Shown here piece by piece: positions 1 to 5,086 of a DNA stretch of 5,086 bases. The translations under genes were made by a program, and so were the position numbers. Location of the stretch: contig USMA01000107.1 of assembly GCA_900555765.1 (NCBI GenBank), positions 1 through 5,086 on the forward strand, written 5' to 3'. How positions within the stretch are numbered: the stretch's first letter is position 1; every line of letters begins with the position of its first letter. This DNA is from an uncultured Collinsella sp. (GTDB taxonomy: Bacteria > Actinomycetota > Coriobacteriia > Coriobacteriales > Coriobacteriaceae). Below the pieces are notes generated by a model, which did not search any database, had not been told where the DNA came from, and saw nothing but the letters and a program-made list of their open reading frames with translations.

Positions 1-656
1 CCGTTGATGGACAAGCCAATGAGGGGCCGCATGTTAAGCTCCCCGTGCTCAATCTTTCGGTGGATCAGTTGCAGCTCCCCCGAGTAGCCTGCAACGATGC
101 CAATCGCTGCTACCACTGCAAGCACGCCGGCTTTACCGCCATCGTCAACCACGCCAAGTCGCTCGGCTTTCCCACCGTCATCGATGGCAGCAACGCGAGC
201 GACCGCGGCGATTACCGTCCCGGCATGCGCGCCGCCGAAGAGCTCGGCGTACGCTCCCCTCTCATGGAGGTCGGCTTTACCAAGGACGAAGAGCGCGAGC
301 TGCTGCGCGCATGGGACTATCCCGTTTGGAACCTGCCCGCCGGCGCCTGCCTCGCCACGCGCGTCCCCACGGGCGAGGCGCTTACGCGCGTAAAGGGAGA
401 TTTAATCCGCGCCTGCGAGGATTACCTGCACGATCTTGATCTGGCACAGGTACGCGCGCGCTTGGTCGGCGGCTGCATGCATATCGAGGCCGCACCCGCA
501 GATGTCGCCAAGATTGCTGCCCTCGGTGGCAACGCCGTTGATGCCGAGGGCAAAACCCCGCTGCCCGCCGTTATCGAGTCCGCGCTGCGCGAGCTGGGCT
601 GCGACCATATCTCCCCCGAGGTCACCCCCTACATTCACGGTGCCATGAATCAGTAA
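1..656 (+). CDS. larE: LarE, ATP-dependent sacrificial sulfur transferase (5' partial)
   Basis: LarE activates the biscarboxylated pyridinium mononucleotide made by LarB with ATP and replaces its carboxylate oxygens with sulfur, giving the precursor of the nickel-pincer nucleotide cofactor of lactate racemase LarA. It is cytoplasmic. The frame (codons from base 3) is open to the window edge, so the start and the N-terminal SGGxDS PP-loop lie upstream; the GTG at 45 is internal. About 217 codons are present of a usual 260-280. Family landmarks visible are RCYHCK (105-122), DGSNASDRGDYRPG, VRSPLMEVGFTK, and the PAGACLATRVPTGE segment with its Cys at 348-350, where the sacrificial Cys of Lactobacillus LarE is expected. 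Because there is also a CxxC (Cys codons 108-110 and 117-119), this resembles the three-cysteine LarE class reported to bind an Fe-S cluster. The protein ends HGAMNQ then TAA. No larA, larB or larC is visible. The family call is confident; the mechanistic class is inferred. Confidence 0.9.
   Translation, partial: VDGQANEGPHVKLPVLNLSVDQLQLPRVACNDANRCYHCKHAGFTAIVNHAKSLGFPTVIDGSNASDRGDYRPGMRAAEELGVRSPLMEVGFTKDEERELLRAWDYPVWNLPAGACLATRVPTGEALTRVKGDLIRACEDYLHDLDLAQVRARLVGGCMHIEAAPADVAKIAALGGNAVDAEGKTPLPAVIESALRELGCDHISPEVTPYIHGAMNQ
645..655 (+). repeat. 11-bp direct repeat, copy 1 (larE 3' end)
   Basis: ATGAATCAGTA occurs here across the last codons and stop of larE (Met-Asn-Gln-TA) and again at 753-763. 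The two copies are identical and 108 bp apart, enclosing 97 bp of non-coding DNA. The pattern fits a target-site or recombination duplication around an insertion. Confidence 0.75.
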
Positions 657-752
657 CCTGCCAAAAAGGGACAGGTTTATTTTGGCTGGTTTTATCTGGG
701 GAAACGCAAAATAGCCCCACATATACAACCACCGCAGCTCCATATGAGGCAA
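656..752. mobile_element. Putative small non-coding insert after larE, flanked by 11-bp repeats
   Basis: This 97-bp stretch lies exactly between two copies of ATGAATCAGTA. It is more AT-rich than the genes around it and contains short dyads: GCCAAAA (660-666) with TTTTGGC (680-686), the competing ACCTG (656-660) with CAGGT (672-676), and TGGGG (697-701) with CCCCA (715-719). Deleting 656-763 would join CAGTA to GCG and leave LarE with the same C-terminus, ending CAG TAG instead of CAG TAA, so the insertion would not alter the protein. The GGGACAGGTTTATTTT core resembles dispersed hairpin repeats associated with REP-type (Y1) transposases in some bacteria; that is from memory and unchecked. 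No ORF of its own is convincing. It could instead be an ordinary spacer with a chance repeat. Confidence 0.45.
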
Positions 753-763
753 ATGAATCAGTA
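753..763 (+). repeat. 11-bp direct repeat, copy 2
   Basis: This is an exact copy of the ATGAATCAGTA that ends larE. It also reads Met-Asn-Gln-stop (TAG), as if it were the original end of larE before DNA was inserted. It sits in the spacer about 100 bp upstream of the nuclease start. Confidence 0.75.
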
Positions 764-817
764 GCGTCTATCCCAAATCTTAAGTATTTGTTCGACAGAA
801 CGGCCCCTGCCGGCTCC

Positions 818-826
818 TGCTAGACT
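818..826 (+). promoter_or_regulatory. Possible extended -10 promoter for the nuclease gene
   Basis: TGCTAGACT fits an extended -10 (TGn followed by TAGACT, against TATAAT). The hexamer TAGACT recurs at 829-834. No good -35 lies 16-18 bp upstream; TTGTTC at 788-793 is too far away. Transcription from here would start near 833 and give a leader of about 25 nt. This is a weak call from pattern only. Confidence 0.25.
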
Positions 827-849
827 GGTAGACTCCCAACCGTCCATCC

Positions 850-854
850 AGGAG
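850..854 (+). promoter_or_regulatory. Shine-Dalgarno of the nuclease gene
   Basis: AGGAG stands 5 nt before the ATG at 860. It supports that start over later in-frame codons, which also keeps the hydrophobic N-terminal segment in the protein. Confidence 0.75.
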
Positions 855-859
855 CCTCC

Positions 860-1843
860 ATGTCGCGCAAGTCCGCCTACAAGCAAGTACTTTCCATCGG
901 CACCGCCGTGGTGCTGGGGTTTGCGCTGTTCACAGGGTCGCTCGACGGGGCGCCCAGACTGCTCTCGCCGCAAAGTGATGAGCAGGCAGTAGCCCTGGCC
1001 GAGAAGCAAGACGAGAGTCCCAGCCGCACTGACGACGAGGCAGACCTGGTTGCCCGGCTCGAATCGGGAACAGCGAGCTCCTCGGACTCTCAAAATAGCC
1101 AAGACTCTGGCGATGGCTCCGATTCCGCCGGGACCGATACCAGTGACGACACTTCCACAGACAGCGCCGCCACCCCCATCGACGAGGTCGAAAACCCCGA
1201 TCTCGACCGCGCCCGCGGCGTATACCTCAGCAGCATTCCCGACTACGCGGGCAACCCCTATGTTGCCCTGCGCGCCGACAGCACGCACCCGCTCGGCACG
1301 CCGTCATTCACGCTCGATGAATACGAGCGCGCTACAGAAGAGGGTTGCTTTAAGAAGTTCTCCAAGCTCGACAGCCTGGGCCGCACCCGCAAAGCGCTCG
1401 CCTGCGTGGGCCCCGAATCACTCGGTCAAGGCGAGCGCGGCGATATCTCGCGTATCCATCCCGCTGGATGGCGCCAGCAGCGCTACGACTTTATTCCGGG
1501 CCAGAGCCTCTACAACCGCTGCCACCTTATCGCCTGGTCGCTCTGCGGCGAAAACGCCAACCGCAAGAATCTCCTCACCGGTACGCGTTATCTCAACGAG
1601 ACGGGCATGCTGCCGTTTGAAGAGCAAATCCTCGACTACATCCGCGACACTGGCAACCACGTACTCTATCGCGTCACGCCCATGTATAACGAAGAGGAGC
1701 TTGTCTGCCGCGGCGTGCGCCTTGAAGCGCAATCGGTCGAAGACCACGGCAAGACCCTGTGCTTTCACGTGTACTGCTATAACCTACAGCCGCACGTGCA
1801 GATCGACTACGCCACCGGCCGCAACCAGGCCTCGGGGAACTAG
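860..1843 (+). CDS. Membrane-anchored or secreted DNA/RNA non-specific endonuclease (NUC family)
   Basis: This 327-aa protein has three parts. Residues about 1-8 are basic and 9-27 hydrophobic, forming a signal peptide or membrane anchor. Residues about 50-117 are a low-complexity linker rich in Asp, Glu, Ser and Thr. Residues about 118-320 form a nuclease domain of the beta-beta-alpha-metal superfamily, similar to streptococcal EndA and Spd-type DNases. The active-site motif DRGH appears as NRCH (219-222, general base His222). It is followed by GENANRKNLLTGTRYLN, where Asn246 sits at the spacing expected of the metal-ligand Asn, and by Glu254/Glu255. Such enzymes cut nucleic acids with a divalent metal; known roles include DNA uptake, nutrient recovery and escape from extracellular DNA traps, and the role here is unknown. 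The exported region has several Cys (163, 182, 221, 229, 283, 301, 306) that could form disulfides. There is no lipobox or LPxTG. It appears monocistronic, facing the EF-G-like gene across a shared terminator. Confidence 0.85.
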   Translation: MSRKSAYKQVLSIGTAVVLGFALFTGSLDGAPRLLSPQSDEQAVALAEKQDESPSRTDDEADLVARLESGTASSSDSQNSQDSGDGSDSAGTDTSDDTSTDSAATPIDEVENPDLDRARGVYLSSIPDYAGNPYVALRADSTHPLGTPSFTLDEYERATEEGCFKKFSKLDSLGRTRKALACVGPESLGQGERGDISRIHPAGWRQQRYDFIPGQSLYNRCHLIAWSLCGENANRKNLLTGTRYLNETGMLPFEEQILDYIRDTGNHVLYRVTPMYNEEELVCRGVRLEAQSVEDHGKTLCFHVYCYNLQPHVQIDYATGRNQASGN

Positions 1844-1889
1844 CCCCAAGCCACAACAAGAACCGATTTGCAACCCCACCGGGGACCAA

Positions 1890-1923
1890 AAAGGGCCGCC
1901 CCGGTTACCCAGGGCGGCCCTTT
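1890..1923. terminator. Bidirectional Rho-independent terminator between convergent genes
   Basis: A perfect 12-bp stem pairs AAAGGGCCGCCC (1890-1901) with GGGCGGCCCTTT (1912-1923) around a 10-nt loop. On the minus strand the stem runs into TTTTT (1888-1892 read in reverse), a good U-tract for the EF-G-like gene. On the plus strand only TTT follows, so termination of the nuclease transcript should be weaker. The hairpin lies in the 113-bp gap between the two stop codons. Confidence 0.85.
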
Positions 1924-1956
1924 CGTCAGCACCTACATTGCAGGCAATTTCGCACG

Positions 1957-4032
1957 CTACTTGGCGCGACCCTCCTCATAGCGCTCGACCAGCTTGGCCT
2001 GAACGTCATAGGGAACCTGCTCGTAGCCAGCAGGCTTCATGGTAAAGTCACCCGTGCCGCGCGTGATAGAGCGCAGGCGCGTCGAGTAATCCGTCAACTC
2101 GGCCAGCGGCGCCTGGGCAATAACCACGGTGTCGCCGCGCTCATCGGTCTCCATGCCCGTCACGCGACCGCGCGATGCCGAGATGTCACCCATCACGGCG
2201 CCGGCGTAGCTCTCGGGGATAGTCACCGTAATTTCCTCGATGGGCTCCAGCACCACTGGGTCGGCATCGGCGCATGCCTTGCGCAGGCCGATGCGAGCCG
2301 CCGCGCGGAACGCCATCTCGTTGGAGTCGACGCTGTGATACGAGCCGTCGTACACAGCCACGCGAATGCCCGTGAGCGGGTAGCCGGCAATGATGCCGTC
2401 CTTCATGGTCTCCTGGACACCCTTGTCCACGGCGGGGATCAGCGAGCGCGGAATACGGCCACCTACGACCTCGTCCACAAACTCATAGCCATCGCTCGTG
2501 CCGTCGGGCCCAATGAGCGGCTCAACGCGCAGCCAGCAGTCGCCATACTGACCGGCGCCGCCGGTCTGCTTCTTGTGGCGGCCCTGGGCGCTTGCCGTGC
2601 GGCGAATGGTCTCGCGATACGGAATGCGGATCGGCACGCTCTTGGCCACGACCTTGGTGCGATCCTCCAGACGGTTGAGCAGCACCGAAACCTGTGCCTC
2701 GCCCACCGCAGAGATGATGGTCTGACCAGTCTCCTCGTCGCGGTCGATGCTCATGGTCGGATCGGCCTTGCACGCCTTCTCGATAAACGTGTAGAGCTTC
2801 TCCTCGTCACCGCGGTTCTCGGCCTCGATGGCAATGCGGTACTGCGAGTTGGGGAACTTAAACGCCGCAGCCTCGACCTTGCCGGTAATCGAGAGCGTAT
2901 CGCCCGTCTCGGCCGCCAGCTTGGGTGCCACGATAATGTCGCCGGCATAGGCGTGACCGACCTCGGTCATGTCGCGGCCGCACATCACATACAGGTGAGC
3001 CAGACGGTCGCCCTTGCGGGTACGCGCGTTGATCAGCTCAAGACCCGGCTCAAGCGTACCCGTCAGCACCTTGATAAAGCTGATGCGACCCTGCTGCGGA
3101 TCGGCCAGAGTCTTAAACACAAACGCCACCGGACGGTCATCGTCACTCGAAATCTTGAGCGAATCGCCGTCGATGAGCGGCATCTCGCCGTAGTCCGTCG
3201 GCGCCGGGAAGTATGTGGCGATGTCGTCCATCAGCGAGTTGACGCCCTGCTCCTTAATGCAATCGCCCGCAAAGACCGGCACAAAGATGCGCTCGGCGAT
3301 CGCCTTCGACAGCAGGCCTTCAAGCTCCTCCTGCGTCAGCGTCTCCTCGCCTTCCAAGTACTTCATCATCAGCTCGTCGTCGGCCTCGGCCACCAGCTCG
3401 CACAGATGGTCATGGGCCTCCTCGGCCTGGGCACGATACTCCTCAGGAATCTCCGACTCAACGGCTTCGGTGCCGTTGCAATGGCGCGCCTTCATACGCA
3501 CCAGGTCGATGATGCCGTCAAAGTCCTCGCCCTCGCCCCAGGGAAGGGTCACGGCGCCCAGGCGCGTGCCAAAGCGCTCCTGCAGCAGGTCCATCGTGGT
3601 CGCAAAGCTGGCCTCGGAGCGCGACAGGCGGTTTACGAACACCGCACGCGCCAGGCGCAGGTCCTCGGCGGCATACCAGAGCTTAACCGTCGTAGGCTGT
3701 GGGCCGGCCTCGGCGTCGACCACAAACAGAGCCGTCTCGCAGACGCTCATCGCGGCAAAGGCGTCGCCGATAAAATCGGGGTAGCACGGGGCATCGAGCA
3801 CGTTGATGCGGGCGCCCTTCCAGTCGATCGGCGCGATGGTCGTCGAGATGGAGAACGAACGCTTGCCCTCTTCGGGGTCATAGTCGAGCGTGGGCTTGGT
3901 GCCGTCGTGGCCGCCCAGGCGGGCGGTCTTGCCGGAAAGGTGGAGCATGGCCTCGGCGAGTGAAGTCTTGCCCACCCCGCCTTGGCCTACGAGCACCACG
4001 TTCCTTACGTTACCGGTCTTGGGAGCACCCAT
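1957..4032 (-). CDS. Elongation factor G-like translational GTPase paralogue (FusA2-type)
   Basis: This 691-aa protein has the length and full domain order of EF-G: G domain about 1-280, II about 300-385, III about 395-470, IV about 475-600 and V about 600-680. The P-loop GQGGVGKT (16-23) is intact. Other G motifs differ from canonical EF-G: DTPGH is DAPCY (80-84), replacing the Gly and the catalytic His; NKxD is NRLS (134-137); and the G5 region reads AGDC (255-258). Domains IV and V keep strong EF-G signatures such as DGSYHSVDSNEMAF, PVVLEPIEE and VMGDISASRGRVTGME. This is the EF-G-like group also found in mycobacteria (FusA2), whose role is unclear and for which a mycobacterial member was reported to lack ribosome-dependent GTPase activity. 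It is not the housekeeping fusA, which normally sits with rpsL, rpsG and tuf. The start at 4032 is chosen for the AAGGAGGT just upstream; a 37-codon extension to 4143 has no EF-G similarity. Confidence 0.9.
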   Translation of the reverse strand: MGAPKTGNVRNVVLVGQGGVGKTSLAEAMLHLSGKTARLGGHDGTKPTLDYDPEEGKRSFSISTTIAPIDWKGARINVLDAPCYPDFIGDAFAAMSVCETALFVVDAEAGPQPTTVKLWYAAEDLRLARAVFVNRLSRSEASFATTMDLLQERFGTRLGAVTLPWGEGEDFDGIIDLVRMKARHCNGTEAVESEIPEEYRAQAEEAHDHLCELVAEADDELMMKYLEGEETLTQEELEGLLSKAIAERIFVPVFAGDCIKEQGVNSLMDDIATYFPAPTDYGEMPLIDGDSLKISSDDDRPVAFVFKTLADPQQGRISFIKVLTGTLEPGLELINARTRKGDRLAHLYVMCGRDMTEVGHAYAGDIIVAPKLAAETGDTLSITGKVEAAAFKFPNSQYRIAIEAENRGDEEKLYTFIEKACKADPTMSIDRDEETGQTIISAVGEAQVSVLLNRLEDRTKVVAKSVPIRIPYRETIRRTASAQGRHKKQTGGAGQYGDCWLRVEPLIGPDGTSDGYEFVDEVVGGRIPRSLIPAVDKGVQETMKDGIIAGYPLTGIRVAVYDGSYHSVDSNEMAFRAAARIGLRKACADADPVVLEPIEEITVTIPESYAGAVMGDISASRGRVTGMETDERGDTVVIAQAPLAELTDYSTRLRSITRGTGDFTMKPAGYEQVPYDVQAKLVERYEEGRAK

Positions 4033-4036
4033 GATG

Positions 4037-4044
4037 ACCTCCTT
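4037..4044 (-). promoter_or_regulatory. Strong Shine-Dalgarno fixing the EF-G-like start
   Basis: On the minus strand AAGGAGGT is followed by CATC and then ATG at 4032. The near-perfect match to the anti-SD, with 4 nt spacing, decides this start against the upstream in-frame ATG at 4143. Confidence 0.85.
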
Positions 4045-4053
4045 GCAGGGCCG

Positions 4054-4132
4054 CGCGCAATGCGCGACGCCAACGGGGAGAGTTCGCGGTCGGTGCCGTC
4101 CCGGGAGCAGCATGGTCGGCAGCCGAGCCGAC
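4054..4132 (-). promoter_or_regulatory. Hairpin-forming leader of the EF-G-like gene
   Basis: Two dyads lie in the untranslated leader. CGCGC-AAT-GCGCG (4054-4066) is a 5-bp GC stem with a 3-nt loop, about 9 nt upstream of the Shine-Dalgarno. GTCGGC (4115-4120) with GCCGAC (4127-4132) is a 6-bp stem with a 6-nt loop. They could affect translation or RNA stability, but GC-rich DNA makes small stems by chance. No known riboswitch is recognised. The rest of 4033-4275 holds no gene that I can support. Confidence 0.3.
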
Positions 4133-4206
4133 TCACCCTCCAAATGTCCTATGCCACCACCCTACCCTCACGGGCGACCGTCCATGCACACCTTTCGGCG
4201 CACGTA

Positions 4207-4235
4207 TGAATACAGGCGGCGAGAGGAAGAGACAA
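4207..4235 (-). promoter_or_regulatory. Possible promoter of the EF-G-like gene
   Basis: On the minus strand TTGTCT (4235-4230) is separated by 17 bp from TATTCA (4212-4207), a moderate match to a housekeeping sigma-factor promoter. The start would be near 4200, giving a leader of roughly 165 nt. It lies just after the terminator of the ABC genes, where a new promoter is expected. An alternative AT-rich -10 (AATAAT, about 4245-4250) lacks a well-spaced -35. Confidence 0.3.
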
Positions 4236-4275
4236 GCTTGTGAGGCGATTATTGAACCCCGTCGATGCAAACAAA

Positions 4276-4309
4276 AAGCCGCCACAGACCGTAAGACCTG
4301 CGGCGGCTT
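4276..4309 (-). terminator. Rho-independent terminator of the ABC transporter genes
   Basis: AAGCCGCC (4276-4283) pairs with GGCGGCTT (4302-4309), extended past one mismatch (4284/4301) by CAG (4285-4287) with CTG (4298-4300), leaving a 10-nt loop. Read on the minus strand, the stem ends in GGCGGCTTTTTG, a clear U-tract. It lies about 34 bp beyond the ATPase stop codon and separates this operon from the EF-G-like gene. Confidence 0.9.
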
Positions 4310-4342
4310 CGCCTCAATTAATAGTTGAGTAAATACCTGAGC

Positions 4343-5031
4343 CTATCCCTCGATACGGCTCAAGAACTCACGGGTGCGCTGCTCGCGCGGATGGTCGATG
4401 ACCTGCTCGGCAGGCCCCTCCTCGACAATACGACCGCCATCCATAAAGACCACGCGGTCGGCAACATCGCGCGCAAACTGCATTGCGTGGGTCACGATCA
4501 CCATCGTCATATTCTGCGCGGCAAGGTCTTTAATGACACGCAGCACCTCGGCCGTCAGCTCGGGATCGAGCGCCGAGGTCGGCTCGTCAAAAAATAAGAT
4601 TTCCGGATCGAGCGCTAGGGCGCGGGCAATACTCACGCGCTGCTGCTGACCGCCCGAAAGCTCACACGGCACCTTGTTCTCGTTGCCCGTCAGCCCCATT
4701 TGCGCAATCAGCTCGTGAGCGCGGGCTTCCGCCTGCTCGCGCGGACGCTTAAGCACACGAATCGGCGCATCGATGATGTTTTTCATCACGGTATAGTGCG
4801 GGAACAGGTTGTAATTTTGGAACACCCGGCAAGGTCACCAAACGAGAGCGAGCCTCCGTCGAGTGTCTCGAGCAGCGTGGCACACCGCAGCAGCGTGGAC
4901 TTGCCGCCACCCGAAGGCCCGATAATCGCCACGACCTCGCCACGCTTCACCTCGAGCGAGATATCCTTGAGCACCTCATTGCCGCCAAACGCCTTACGCG
5001 CGCTTTCGATTTTCATCACTGAGTTAGTCAT
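4343..5031 (-). pseudogene. Polar amino-acid ABC transporter ATP-binding protein, broken by internal deletion and frameshift
   Basis: Intact relatives (GlnQ/HisP type, about 240-255 aa) power ATP-driven uptake of polar amino acids at the cytoplasmic face of the membrane. Here the gene is in two frames. The 5' part (5031 to about 4829) starts MTNSVMKIES and carries Walker A GPSGGGKST (residues 38-46), running to GGSLSFGDLAG. The 3' part (about 4825-4343) resumes at VFQNYNLFPH with the Q-loop Gln, then the signature LSGGQQQR, Walker B ILFFDEPTSALD and the H-loop VTHAM, ending FLSRIEG. Members of the family normally have about 25-30 residues between these points, so roughly 70-90 bp with a remainder of 1 modulo 3 appear to be missing near 4826-4830. 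Neither fragment holds both Walker A and the signature/Walker B, so neither should be active. An assembly error is possible but would have to drop a whole block. The start overlaps the upstream stop (ATGACTAA), suggesting translational coupling. Confidence 0.85.
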
Positions 5032-5086
5032 GATAATAGTCCAGCTTCTTTTCGGCGGCGCCCAGCAGCATCTCGACCACAAAGTT
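5024..5086 (-). CDS. Probable amino-acid ABC transporter permease, C-terminal end (partial)
   Basis: Only the last 20 codons and the TAA are in the window. They read NFVVEMLLGAAEKKLDYYHD, a hydrophobic start followed by a charged tail like the end of HisM/GlnP-type permeases. The stop overlaps the start of the ATPase gene by 8 nt (ATGACTAA), as is usual for permease-ATPase pairs in polar amino-acid uptake operons. The identification rests mainly on that context. The gene is open at the window edge, so its integrity cannot be judged. Confidence 0.55.
   Translation of the reverse strand, partial: NFVVEMLLGAAEKKLDYYHD

Noticed and set aside
402..752. Minus-strand ORF covering the larE 3' end and the inserted spacer
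   Set aside because: Most of it is antisense to larE; it lacks a ribosome binding site and a recognisable product.
790..801. GTTC-GACA-GAAC dyad upstream of the nuclease, considered as a LexA-like operator
   Set aside because: The half-sites are in the opposite order to the Gram-positive SOS box (GAAC-N4-GTTC), and a 4+4 bp dyad is easily due to chance.
1050..2045. Plus-strand ORF of 331 codons overlapping the nuclease gene
   Set aside because: It is an alternative frame of the nuclease gene with Ala/Arg/Pro/Ser-rich composition and it runs through the terminator, so it is a shadow.
2335..3963. Long plus-strand ORF of 542 codons opposite the EF-G-like gene
   Set aside because: It is antisense to a clear EF-G-like coding sequence, has no recognisable domain or ribosome binding site, and long antisense ORFs are common in GC-rich genes.
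4033..4143. 37-codon N-terminal extension of the EF-G-like protein
   Set aside because: It has no EF-G similarity, and a near-perfect Shine-Dalgarno lies directly before the internal ATG at 4032.
4325..4597. Plus-strand ORF opposite the ABC ATPase
   Set aside because: It is antisense to conserved ATPase sequence and begins near the terminator; no independent support.
1..5086. A new defence, toxin-antitoxin or mobile multi-gene system
   Set aside because: The genes are a cofactor enzyme, a nuclease, an EF-G paralogue and a damaged amino-acid transporter, on different strands and separated by terminators; nothing links them functionally. The nuclease is exported, so it is unlikely to be part of an intracellular defence.

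Overview
The window looks like chromosomal DNA from a GC-rich gut actinobacterium of the Coriobacteriia, most likely Collinsella or a close relative. This is a judgement from the GC-rich coding sequence and the style of the proteins (an EF-G-like paralogue, a membrane-anchored NUC-type nuclease, a polar amino-acid ABC ATPase); no search was run. It reads as ordinary chromosome, and no prophage, CRISPR array, tRNA, rRNA or intact insertion sequence is visible.

Layout. (1) 1-656, plus strand: the 3' part of larE, whose product is the sulfur transferase for the nickel-pincer cofactor of lactate racemase; the 5' end with the PP-loop lies outside. (2) 657-859: a spacer whose first part (656-752) is flanked by an 11-bp direct repeat that includes the last codons of larE. 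It looks like a small non-coding insertion. (3) 860-1843, plus strand: a membrane-anchored or secreted DNA/RNA non-specific endonuclease with an acidic Ser/Asp linker. (4) 1844-1956: a convergent gap holding a strong hairpin that can terminate both flanking genes. (5) 1957-4032, minus strand: a full-length EF-G-like translational GTPase paralogue with degenerate G motifs. (6) 4033-4275: its leader, with a possible promoter, two hairpins and a strong Shine-Dalgarno. (7) 4276-4309: a Rho-independent terminator for the minus-strand ABC genes. (8) 4343-5031, minus strand: a polar amino-acid ABC ATPase broken by an internal deletion and frameshift between Walker A and the Q-loop. (9) 5024-5086, minus strand: the last 20 codons of an upstream gene, probably the cognate permease, overlapping the ATPase start by 8 nt.

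The genes do not form one pathway. LarE belongs to cofactor biosynthesis, the nuclease acts outside the membrane, the EF-G paralogue is a stand-alone translation-related GTPase, and the ABC genes are the end of an amino-acid uptake operon that is probably inactive as it stands here. I found no convincing new multi-gene system. The points most worth a second look are the ABC lesion, the direct-repeat-flanked insert at the larE stop codon, and the unusual G motifs of the EF-G paralogue.
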